Part shown: piece by piece, positions 41,663 to 49,908 of the stretch
Layout: each line of letters opens with the position of its first letter
Position numbering within the stretch: position 1 is the stretch's first letter
Assembly (NCBI GenBank): GCA_964414555.1
Contig: CAYPWW010000014.1
Coordinates: 1 to 50,432 of the forward strand
Direction of reading: 5' to 3'
Length of the DNA stretch: 50,432 nucleotides
DNA from: Litorimonas sp964414555
GTDB lineage: Bacteria; Pseudomonadota; Alphaproteobacteria; Caulobacterales; Maricaulaceae
The notes under the pieces: generated by a model
Seen by the model: only the letters and a program-made list of their open reading frames with translations
Databases searched by the model: none
Told to the model about the DNA's origin: nothing
Program-made: the position numbers and the translations under genes

Positions 41663-44497
41663 CTAATGCGCGTCGTTCCAGTTCTTCGCTGCTTGTGCTT
41701 CTACACGCAATGGCACGCTGATCTCAACCGCCGGACGGTGCGCTTGCTCCATCGTTGGCGTGACGATTTTGATCAAGTCTTCGGCGCGGGCTTCTGGCAC
41801 TTCAAAGACGAGTTCATCATGGACTTGCAGCAAGAGCCGCGCGCCCTCTACGCCTGCGATGGCGTCGGGCATGGCGATCATGGCGCGGCGCATAATATCG
41901 GCGGCAGCCCCTTGGATCGGCGCATTGATGGCTTGGCGTTCGGCAAAACCTCGCACAGCTTGGTTTCGATCACGGATATTTTTGATGTGACATTTGCGGC
42001 CAAAGAGCGTCGTGACATAGCCCTGCTCTCGCGCTTCGTTTTTCGTCGCTTCCATATATTCTTTGATACCGGGGAATTTTTCGAAGTAGGTCTTAATATA
42101 ATCGGCGGCTTCACTCCGGCCGATGCCGATATTTTTTGCCAGACCAAACGCGCTAATTCCATAAATAATACCGAAGTTAATCGCCTTCGCATTCCGGCGA
42201 ACTTCCGACGTCATCTCTGAGAGCGGAACCCCGAACATCTCGCTGGCCGTCAAGGCATGGATATCTACCCCATCCGCGAAAGCCTGCTTCATATTCGGCA
42301 GGTCAGCAACATGGGCGAGGAGCCGCAGCTCGATCTGCGAGTAATCCGCCGCGACGAGGACATGGCCCTTTTCTGCCACGAAAGCGTCGCGAATTTTACG
42401 GCCCATCTCTGTGCGGATCGGAATATTCTGCAGGTTCGGATCAGATGAGCTGAGTCGTCCTGTCGTCGTGGCGGCCAGCGAGAACGACGTATGGACGCGA
42501 CCCGTGGTCGGATTGATCTGGGCAACCAACGCATCCGTGTAGGTCGATTTTAGTTTCGAATATTGCCGCCAATCCAGGATCGTACGCGGCAGAGCCTCGC
42601 CCTTATCCGCCAAAGCCTCCAAAATATCGACGCCCGTTTTCCACGCGCCGGTTTTGGTCTTTTTCCCGCCTTCGAGTCCCATCTGATCGAAGAGGATTTC
42701 GCCGATTTGTTTGGGTGAGCCCATGTTGAATTTCGTGCCTACGATCTCATAGGCCTCATCCTCCAACTGCGCCATTTTCTGCGCGAACATTGCGGACAGA
42801 CGCGCAAGCTCGGCACGGTCGACCTTAATGCCCTCATTCTCCATCGTCGCGACGACAGCGGGCAGCGGGCGGTCCATGATTTCATAGACGCGGGCAACAT
42901 TTTCATGGGCGAGCTTGGGCTTGAGGAACTTCCACAACCGCAGAGTCACATCGGCGTCTTCTGCCGCGTAAGGCGTCGCAACGTCCAATGCGATTTGGTC
43001 AAATGTTTTCTGGCTTTTACCTGCGCCTGCGATCTGTTTGAACGGGATCGGGGTGTAGCCAAAATAAAGCTGAGACAGCGCGTCCATCCCGTGGCCCTGC
43101 AAGCCAGCGTTTAGCGCATAATCAATCAGCATTGTGTCATCATAAGGCGCGGGATACAGCTGATAACGCTGGAAAACGCCGAGGTCATATTTGAAATTCT
43201 GCCCGACTTTCAGCACATGCGGCGCGTGGAGCAGCGGCTCCAAAATCTCGAGCGCCGTTTTCATCGAGATTTGTTTCGGCGCATCCGACCCAAACATATC
43301 ATCGCCTTCACCCACATGACCCAGCGGAATATAACAGGCTTCATTTTCGTCCAGCGCGAGACACACGCCGACAATTTTCGCGGCGGCTGAGTCGAGGCTG
43401 TCTGTTTCCAGATCGACGGCGATGACTTCTTTCGTCAATCCACGCGCGACCCAATCGCGCAAGATGGCTTCATCCTGAACGCAGACATATTTCGCTTTAT
43501 CAAAGCTGACATTCTCTGGCGTATCGCGCAGGGCCAGAGCTTCGGGCGCGCTATCATCGCGGCGAATACCGTCGCTGATGCCTTCGCCCATGGCCGCGCG
43601 AACGCGCGCCGTGAGCGTGTTGAAAGTCTGCTCTTCCAGAAAATCAAAGAGCGTTTCCGGGTCTGGGTCCGTCACTGCCAGATCTTCTAGCGGAACCTCA
43701 ACGTCGACGTCTGTTTTCAGTGTAACAAGCAATTTCGAGATGCGCGCCTGCTCGATATTTCCGAGCATTTTCTCGCGTCGGCCTTTTTGCGGAATTTCGC
43801 CTGAACGCTCTAACAGGGTCTCTAGGTCGGGTCCGTAATCGTTCAACAACAAGACCGCCGTCTTCACGCCAATACCGGGAACACCTGGAATATTGTCGAC
43901 GCTGTCCCCAGCCAATGCTTGTACATCGATGACCCGATCCGGGGTGACACCGAATTTCTCGACGACTTGTTCTATGCCGATATCGCGATTTTTCATTGGA
44001 TCGCGCATCATGATTTTCTCTGTGACGAGCTGCATCAGGTCTTTGTCAGAGCTCATGATCGTCACCCGCGCGCCCTTGGCTTCGGCTTGGCGGGCATAGG
44101 TCGCGATCAGATCGTCTGCCTCAAACCCGTCCATCTCGACAGATGCTGCCCCGAAAGCTCGCGTCGCGTCGCGGGTGATTGGGAATTGCGGGATGAGATC
44201 TTCTGGCGTTTCACCCCGATTGGCTTTGTAGAGATCATAAATATCATTGCGGAAAGTGATCGAACCTGCATCGAAAATCACCGCAAAATGTGTTGGGCGA
44301 TCCATATCATTCTGATTTTGCAGCAGCTTGAACAGCATATTGCAAAATCCTGCGACAGCCCCAATCGGCAGGCCATCTGTCTTTCGCGTCAGGGGTGGCA
44401 GGGCGTGAAAGGCCCGAAAAATATAGCCTGAGCCATCCACCAACACGACGTGGGAGTTTTTATCGACAGGTGCAGGATGCGGGTGATGTTTCGGCAT
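41663..44497 (-). CDS. polA: DNA polymerase I
   Basis: 944 residues, three domains: a 5' nuclease in roughly the first 300 (VLVDGSGYIFRAFHA, IMSSDKDLMQL), a 3'-5' exonuclease with intact acidic residues (VDLETDSLD, YAAEDADVTLRLW), and the polymerase with DYSQIELRLLAH and the later LLLQVHDELVFEVP. It fills gaps and removes RNA primers. ATG 44497 is chosen; the extra upstream frame overlaps the divergent TonB-like gene. Proofreading appears intact, unlike some homologues. Confidence 0.97.
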   Translation of the reverse strand: MPKHHPHPAPVDKNSHVVLVDGSGYIFRAFHALPPLTRKTDGLPIGAVAGFCNMLFKLLQNQNDMDRPTHFAVIFDAGSITFRNDIYDLYKANRGETPEDLIPQFPITRDATRAFGAASVEMDGFEADDLIATYARQAEAKGARVTIMSSDKDLMQLVTEKIMMRDPMKNRDIGIEQVVEKFGVTPDRVIDVQALAGDSVDNIPGVPGIGVKTAVLLLNDYGPDLETLLERSGEIPQKGRREKMLGNIEQARISKLLVTLKTDVDVEVPLEDLAVTDPDPETLFDFLEEQTFNTLTARVRAAMGEGISDGIRRDDSAPEALALRDTPENVSFDKAKYVCVQDEAILRDWVARGLTKEVIAVDLETDSLDSAAAKIVGVCLALDENEACYIPLGHVGEGDDMFGSDAPKQISMKTALEILEPLLHAPHVLKVGQNFKYDLGVFQRYQLYPAPYDDTMLIDYALNAGLQGHGMDALSQLYFGYTPIPFKQIAGAGKSQKTFDQIALDVATPYAAEDADVTLRLWKFLKPKLAHENVARVYEIMDRPLPAVVATMENEGIKVDRAELARLSAMFAQKMAQLEDEAYEIVGTKFNMGSPKQIGEILFDQMGLEGGKKTKTGAWKTGVDILEALADKGEALPRTILDWRQYSKLKSTYTDALVAQINPTTGRVHTSFSLAATTTGRLSSSDPNLQNIPIRTEMGRKIRDAFVAEKGHVLVAADYSQIELRLLAHVADLPNMKQAFADGVDIHALTASEMFGVPLSEMTSEVRRNAKAINFGIIYGISAFGLAKNIGIGRSEAADYIKTYFEKFPGIKEYMEATKNEAREQGYVTTLFGRKCHIKNIRDRNQAVRGFAERQAINAPIQGAAADIMRRAMIAMPDAIAGVEGARLLLQVHDELVFEVPEARAEDLIKIVTPTMEQAHRPAVEISVPLRVEAQAAKNWNDAH

Positions 44498-44580
44498 GGC
44501 GCTTGAATGGCCCTGACATCGCCCAATTTCAACACCGGAATCGGCTAGCCTGCGACGTAGACGGGGATTATAAACCCACA

Positions 44581-45510
44581 ATGTATCAAATGATCGAAGA
44601 TCCGGATGAAGGGTTAGACGACAGTCGCCCCGGCTTGCCGATCTGGCCCTTTGTGGTCGGATTGGGCGGCGCTGTGCTGGTCTTTACGGCCGTTTGGCTC
44701 GTTTCGCCCGGCGCGCCTGCGGACTCCCCGCTTGATGTAGAAACACCTGAAGCGCGGACCGCTTACCTCAAGGCATTGTCTGAGCCATTGCCATCCCTGC
44801 GGCGCGCACGGTTGATGGACTTCCAAAACGCCTATCCCGATAGCGACCGCGCGGGTGCCGTACGGGACCATCTGACCGTGATCAATGCGGCCGAAGTTCA
44901 GGACTGGAGTGCGCTGACTCGGGCTGTCTATGACGTCCGCGCCGAAGAAAACGCAAAGCTCGAATCGCTTACAGCATATGAAGTCAAATGGGGCAGTCGC
45001 CTATTGGGCGGGCGCGGCGAAGAACTGGATGCACTGCGCGCAGAGGTGAGCCAGATCGAGGATGCGCAACCCCTGCCCGACCGAACCCTAGACCCCGGCG
45101 TCAGCCCGATCCCGGATAATGTACCCAGTGATGTGCTCGCCGGTGGGCCACAAATCGCGCCGCCCGTTATCTTCGTGCCACCGCCCCCCATCGAAGAACC
45201 CGAAGTCGTCAAAAAAGTCGATCTTGTTGTCCAGCCGACTGTGCGGCGCGATGTCAGGCCTCGCTATCCGCGCAAAGCCCAACGTCGTAAGATCGACGGC
45301 ACGGTTGTTTTAGCTCTGAGTATCGATGCGCGTGGGCGCGTCTCTATGACCGATGTCGTCAGCGTCGAGGCGGATCGCTATGCCAAAGATTTTGTCAAAG
45401 CTGCAGAGCGCGCGGCCTTGAAACTGCGGTTCAATCCCAAAACAGTGAATGGCGAAGCCGTGCCCGCGCAAGGTATTCGCAAACGCTATCTCTTCCGGTC
45501 CAACAACTAA
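44581..45510 (+). CDS. TonB-family energy-transducer-like protein
   Basis: 309 residues. A cytoplasmic start (about 20 residues) is followed by a membrane helix (21-41). A periplasmic region with helical stretches comes next, then a Pro-rich segment (VPPPPIEEPE), then a TonB C-terminal domain with RYPRKAQRRKIDGTVVLALSIDARGRV and ALKLRFNPKTVNG. It probably couples proton-motive force to an outer-membrane receptor. The long helical spacer before the Pro-rich part is unusual. The longer frame from 44395 overlaps polA and is not used. It shares a base with the next gene (TAATG). Confidence 0.87.
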   Translation: MYQMIEDPDEGLDDSRPGLPIWPFVVGLGGAVLVFTAVWLVSPGAPADSPLDVETPEARTAYLKALSEPLPSLRRARLMDFQNAYPDSDRAGAVRDHLTVINAAEVQDWSALTRAVYDVRAEENAKLESLTAYEVKWGSRLLGGRGEELDALRAEVSQIEDAQPLPDRTLDPGVSPIPDNVPSDVLAGGPQIAPPVIFVPPPPIEEPEVVKKVDLVVQPTVRRDVRPRYPRKAQRRKIDGTVVLALSIDARGRVSMTDVVSVEADRYAKDFVKAAERAALKLRFNPKTVNGEAVPAQGIRKRYLFRSNN

Positions 45511-45998
45511 TGGCAGAGCTCCTTATCCTCATCACGGGCGGGACGCTGGACAAAATCCACGACACGGTCAGCGAGAGCCTCGTCTTAGATGCCGCAGAGG
45601 GTACAGCCGTACCACATGTCCTGGCGCAAGGTCGCGCTTGCTCGGTGAGAACGCAAGTGCTGATGCAAATCGACAGCTTGGATATGACGGATGTTCATCG
45701 TCAGTTGATCCTAGATGCGGTCCGCGCGGCAACGGAGAGCCAAATCGTCATTACCCATGGCACAGGCACAATGGAGCTTACGGCGAAAGCGCTGGACGGC
45801 AACATTGCGGATAAAACGGTTGTCCTCACGGGTGCGATGCGGCCCCATTCATTGGGGCGGTCTGATGCGGGTTTTAATATCGGCGGCGCAATGATCGCGG
45901 CGCAGACCTTGCCCGCAGGCGTTTACGGCGTGATGAATGGGCAAGTTTTCACGGCCTCTCATCTCCACAAGGACGTCACGACCGGGCGCTTTGATTAG
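45510..45998 (+). CDS. Single-domain asparaginase-like protein
   Basis: 162 residues, matching only the N-terminal domain of type I/II asparaginases. ITGGTLDK holds the nucleophile-position T12, and TGAMRP and FNIGGAMIAA follow the family. The catalytic TD motif is changed: HGTGTME (83-89) has Gly86 where Asp is normal. Short one-domain members exist, usually with that Asp. Activity is doubtful. It starts on the last base of the TonB-like gene stop. Confidence 0.82.
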   Translation: MAELLILITGGTLDKIHDTVSESLVLDAAEGTAVPHVLAQGRACSVRTQVLMQIDSLDMTDVHRQLILDAVRAATESQIVITHGTGTMELTAKALDGNIADKTVVLTGAMRPHSLGRSDAGFNIGGAMIAAQTLPAGVYGVMNGQVFTASHLHKDVTTGRFD

Positions 45999-46010
45999 GC
46001 CTCTGTCGCC

Positions 46011-46066
46011 TCGACACCGTCCGTCACCCGGCCTAGGTTATGCGTAATTTACGACAACCATAGGCC
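46011..46066 (+). promoter_or_regulatory. Predicted M16-gene promoter with a large dyad
   Basis: TCGACAC (46011-46017) and CCTAGGTT (46032-46039) are 14 nt apart. A 37-nt interrupted dyad, 46030-46066, begins at GGCCTA and ends at TAGGCC, with CGTAA-T-TTACG at its centre. It covers the -10, the start of transcription and most of the ribosome-binding region of the ATG at 46072. Confidence 0.5.
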
Positions 46067-46071
46067 CCGCC

Positions 46072-48897
46072 ATGACCTTCCGCCCTCTTGCTTTTACCCT
46101 GCTGGCTCCGCTGGTCCTGATCGGTTGCAAAGGCGTCGACGCGCCGCGCAGTGACGCACCAGCCCTAACGCTAGAAACAGAGAAGTTCACACTGGAGAAC
46201 GGCCTCGACGTTGTCTTCCATGTCGATCGATCAGACCCTGTTGTCGCGATTAATCTGGCCGCCCATGTCGGCTCCGCGCGCGAGACAGAAGGCCGGACAG
46301 GCTTTGCCCATTTGTTCGAGCATCTGCTGTTCTTGGATTCCGAAAACCTCGGCTATGGCGGGTTGGACGAGATGAACACGCGCATTGGCGGCGAAGGCAC
46401 GAACGGCTTCACGACGAATGACATGACGCAATATTTCCAAGCCGTGCCAAAAGACGCACTAGAAAAAGTCATCTGGGCAGAGGCAGATAAGCTGGGCTGG
46501 TTCATTGAGACCGTCAACCAAGACGTCATCGACAATGAAAAACAAGTCGTCAAAAACGAGAAGCGCCAGCGCGTCGATAACGCGCCCTACGGCCATAATT
46601 GGTACGTCATCGGCAAAGCCCTCTACCCGACGGACCACCCTTATAATTGGCAAGTGATCGGGTCGCTGGAAGACCTAGACGCCGCGACTTTACAAGACGC
46701 CAAGGATTTTTACGCGCGCTGGTATGTGCCGAATAATGTCACTCTGACGATCACGGGTGACTTCGATGTCGCCGAAGCTAAGCGTTTCGTTGACAAGTAT
46801 TTCGGCGAAATCCCGCGCGGGCCAGAGGTCGAGAATTACGCGCCGCGGCCTGGCGTCCTGACCGAGACGATCAAGCTCTACCACGAGGACACCTTCGCGA
46901 CCCTGCCGCGCCTGACCTATGTCTGGCCAACAGTCGAGCAATACCACCCTGATAGCTATGCGCTGGAATATCTCGCGACCTATCTGACAGAGGGCAAAAC
47001 GGCACCGTTTAATGAGGTGCTGGTTGATGAGATCAAAGTCTCACCCGGCGCTGGTGCCTTTTCCAGCGTCTCAGAAATTGCGGGTGAGTTTTACCTGATC
47101 GCGCCGAGCAATGCCGGCACAGATTTGGACGATCTCGCACCAGCCGTTGAGACGGCCTTCGCCCGCTTTGAGGCCAATGGCATTGCCCCGCGTGATCTGG
47201 ACCGGATCAAAGCCAAAGCGGAAGCCGAGTTTTACAGCGGCGTGCAAAGCGCGTTGGAAAAAGCCATCGCACTCGGCGAATATAATCTCTTCACCGACGA
47301 CCCGCAGTTCTACCAGACAGACCTCCAAGGCTATCGAAATGTCACACCAGACGACTTGATGCGCGTCTATGAGACTTACCTCAAAGACCGTCCCTTTATC
47401 GCGACCAGCTTTGTCCCCAAAGACGCGCCTGAGCTCGCACTAGAAGGCTCAACCAAAGCCGATGTCGTGGAAGAAAAAGTCGTGGCGGGCGAAGGCGCTG
47501 CGGTAGAATTTGATCCGGCCGCGCGCGTGATCGCAAACCCGACGGCGTCCAGCTTTGATCGCATGGTCGAACCGCCTTTCGGGCCGGGATACGACCTCCC
47601 TGCCCCCGATGTTTGGCAAGCGACGTGGGATAACGGCCTGTCTGTCGTCGGCATCCAATCGGATGAAGTGCCACTCGTGAATTTCTCACTACGCCTCGAC
47701 GCGGGCCGCATTCACGGCAATCCCGGCGCGCCTGCCGTGCCAGGTCTGACCGCAGACATGCTAGAGAAAGGCACAGCCAATCGGACAACTGCCGAACTAG
47801 AAGATGCGATTGGGCAACTCGGCTCGACCATTAGCATTAGCGCCGGAAACACCGGTGTCTTCATCTCTGGAACAACTCTATCCCGCAATTTCGATGCGAC
47901 CATGGATATCGTCAAGGAAATGGTCTTCTCACCCCGCTGGGACGAAGATGAATTTGAAACACTAAAAAACCAAGTCGAACAATCGATCACTAATGCGGAA
48001 GGCGATCCAAATGCTATTGCGCGTCGTGAACTCGCAAAACTTCGCTACCCGAATAGCTCACCTCTTAGCCGATCTGGCGGTACAGGTTACGGCAGCAAAG
48101 AGGCGCTAGAAGGCGTCACGCTAGAAAACCTAAAGGCGTTTCATGCTGCACGGTACACGCTGAACGGATCAAGTCTTCGCATTGTCGGAGATTATGAAGC
48201 AGACGCCGTACAAGGTGCTTGGAACCTTGGCGATCTTGGACCTTATCTGGAAATATCACCCAGAAGCTCGACATTAAACGACGTCGGTACTTCAATCATC
48301 TATTTCTATAACGTGCCGGACGCCAAGCAGTCTGTGCTGCGCCTCTCGCGCCCCGCGCTGTCCGCGACGGACCCAGATTACCCACTGGCAGAAGCCATCA
48401 ACTTCCCGCTGGGTGGTATCTATACGTCGATCTTGAACACGACCTTGCGCGTCGAGAAAGGCTACACCTATGGCATTCGCTCCGGCTTTGCGGGCGACAA
48501 AGATAATGGCACTTTCGCTGTGTCCTCCTCGGTCAGGTCCAACGTCACGAAAGAGTCGTTGGAATTAATTCGCGACATCCTAGCGAGCTATGGGCCAGAG
48601 TTCTCGGAAGCCGACCTCGCCACGATGAAGGACGCGCTCCTACGTGGGCAAGCGCTGAAGACGGAGACCCTGTCAGATAAGCTCGGCCTCGTGGGAGAAA
48701 TCGATGCCTATGACTATGCGCCCGATTTCCGCGCACAAAACGCCAAAGCCATCGCCGCCATGACACTCGATGATGTGAAACGCATAGCGGCAGAACATAT
48801 CCGCCCCGACGTGATGCAATACCTCGTCGTCGGCGATGCTGCGACGCAGGGCGAAGCGGTTGAAGCGCTGGGCCTGCCGGTGGAGATGATAAAATAA
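46072..48897 (+). CDS. M16-family metallopeptidase lipoprotein
   Basis: 941 residues. LIGC gives lipidated C19. An inverted zinc motif HLFEH (H80, E83, H84) and a downstream ENEKQVVKNEKR (E156 or nearby) mark the active M16 half. The second half (from about residue 500) keeps the fold without the zinc site, as in processing-peptidase-like pairs fused in one chain. It should be a periplasmic peptide-clearing enzyme. A segment near 47940-48300 has lower G+C than its flanks. The reading frame stays intact. Confidence 0.92.
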   Translation: MTFRPLAFTLLAPLVLIGCKGVDAPRSDAPALTLETEKFTLENGLDVVFHVDRSDPVVAINLAAHVGSARETEGRTGFAHLFEHLLFLDSENLGYGGLDEMNTRIGGEGTNGFTTNDMTQYFQAVPKDALEKVIWAEADKLGWFIETVNQDVIDNEKQVVKNEKRQRVDNAPYGHNWYVIGKALYPTDHPYNWQVIGSLEDLDAATLQDAKDFYARWYVPNNVTLTITGDFDVAEAKRFVDKYFGEIPRGPEVENYAPRPGVLTETIKLYHEDTFATLPRLTYVWPTVEQYHPDSYALEYLATYLTEGKTAPFNEVLVDEIKVSPGAGAFSSVSEIAGEFYLIAPSNAGTDLDDLAPAVETAFARFEANGIAPRDLDRIKAKAEAEFYSGVQSALEKAIALGEYNLFTDDPQFYQTDLQGYRNVTPDDLMRVYETYLKDRPFIATSFVPKDAPELALEGSTKADVVEEKVVAGEGAAVEFDPAARVIANPTASSFDRMVEPPFGPGYDLPAPDVWQATWDNGLSVVGIQSDEVPLVNFSLRLDAGRIHGNPGAPAVPGLTADMLEKGTANRTTAELEDAIGQLGSTISISAGNTGVFISGTTLSRNFDATMDIVKEMVFSPRWDEDEFETLKNQVEQSITNAEGDPNAIARRELAKLRYPNSSPLSRSGGTGYGSKEALEGVTLENLKAFHAARYTLNGSSLRIVGDYEADAVQGAWNLGDLGPYLEISPRSSTLNDVGTSIIYFYNVPDAKQSVLRLSRPALSATDPDYPLAEAINFPLGGIYTSILNTTLRVEKGYTYGIRSGFAGDKDNGTFAVSSSVRSNVTKESLELIRDILASYGPEFSEADLATMKDALLRGQALKTETLSDKLGLVGEIDAYDYAPDFRAQNAKAIAAMTLDDVKRIAAEHIRPDVMQYLVVGDAATQGEAVEALGLPVEMIK

Positions 48898-48971
48898 TTT
48901 CTTTCCAAGGATTTGCCCTTGGGATGCGTCTTACTCATGACACAGACACAATCGTAGTCAGGACAGACAAC

Positions 48972-49850
48972 ATGATGAAACATCTCTTGCTAGGGCTCTC
49001 CGCTCTCACACTCGTCGGATGCGGCGGGGCAGAAGCGCCGATGTCGGTCGTCGCGCCAGAAGCGGGTTTTTACGCTGAGGATATGGCCGAGGCGAAGATG
49101 ATGGCGCCTGAGCCGTCCCGGCGCGGCCAACAGATCGAGCCAACGGAAAACGCCGGGGCCTTCCTGGCCTATCGCTACGGCTATGGCATCGAGTTACCCG
49201 CCGCGACGGTAAAACCGACCATGGACGCGCATATGCAGGCTTGCCAAGCGGCAGGACCGGCCCTGTGTCAGGTCATGGGATCCAACGCCAACGCCTATTC
49301 CGACAGCAACGTCCAAGCACAACTCTCCCTACGGGCAGAGCCCGACTGGCTGGACGGATTTGTCACCAAAATGCGCACAGATATTGACGCCGCCGATGGT
49401 CGGCTAACCTCTGCCACGACCAATGTGCAGGATTTGACGCGCTCGATCCTCGACACGGATGCGCGGCTATCGGCGCAGAAAACGCTGCGCACACGTTTGG
49501 AAAATCTCCTGCAAACGCGGGATGCCAAGCTGCCTGATTTACTGGCGTTGGAACGTGAATTAGCGCGGGTACAAAGCGAGATTGAAAGCGCGACAGCGAA
49601 CCTGAAAGCCCTGCGGGCGCGGGTGTCCATGTCGACCGTCGATATCAGCTATACCAGTGAGTCAGTTGCCGTCAGCCGCAGTGCATTTGCCCCGATCGGA
49701 AATGCCATCAAAGGATTCACACGAACATTGTCCGAAGGGTTGTCCGGCGTGATCTACTTCTTCGCCGCGATCTTGCCTTGGCTGATTTTCGTGATCCTGC
49801 CCGCACTCTGGGTCCTGCGCTGGTTCTGGCGGCGTAGAAAAGCGGCCTGA
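48972..49850 (+). CDS. DUF4349-type lipoprotein with C-terminal membrane helix
   Basis: 292 residues. VGC gives lipidated C17. A helical, coiled-coil region (about 135-215; RLENLLQTRD, LLALERELARVQSEIE) lies in the middle. Then comes a strand with VDISY and, near the end, a membrane helix (IYFFAAILPWLIFVILPALW) with a basic RRRK tail. This is the DUF4349 plan; the role is unknown, probably envelope-related. ATG 48972 has AGGACA upstream. A shared terminator separates it from rpoD. Confidence 0.86.
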   Translation: MMKHLLLGLSALTLVGCGGAEAPMSVVAPEAGFYAEDMAEAKMMAPEPSRRGQQIEPTENAGAFLAYRYGYGIELPAATVKPTMDAHMQACQAAGPALCQVMGSNANAYSDSNVQAQLSLRAEPDWLDGFVTKMRTDIDAADGRLTSATTNVQDLTRSILDTDARLSAQKTLRTRLENLLQTRDAKLPDLLALERELARVQSEIESATANLKALRARVSMSTVDISYTSESVAVSRSAFAPIGNAIKGFTRTLSEGLSGVIYFFAAILPWLIFVILPALWVLRWFWRRRKAA

Positions 49851-49876
49851 GAATAGAGGCCCGGTATTTGACAAAT

Positions 49877-49906
49877 AAAAAACCCCGGAGCGATCCGGGG
49901 TTTTTT
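49877..49906. terminator. Bidirectional terminator between the DUF4349 gene and rpoD
   Basis: A perfect AACCCCGGA/TCCGGGGTT stem with a GCGA loop is flanked by A6 and T6. It ends the DUF4349 transcript on plus and the rpoD transcript on minus, 3 nt after the rpoD stop. Confidence 0.93.
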
Positions 49907-49908
49907 GA

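Noticed and set aside
43919..44431. 170-residue plus-strand frame inside polA
   Set aside because: Antisense to the 5' nuclease region of polA, which is intact.
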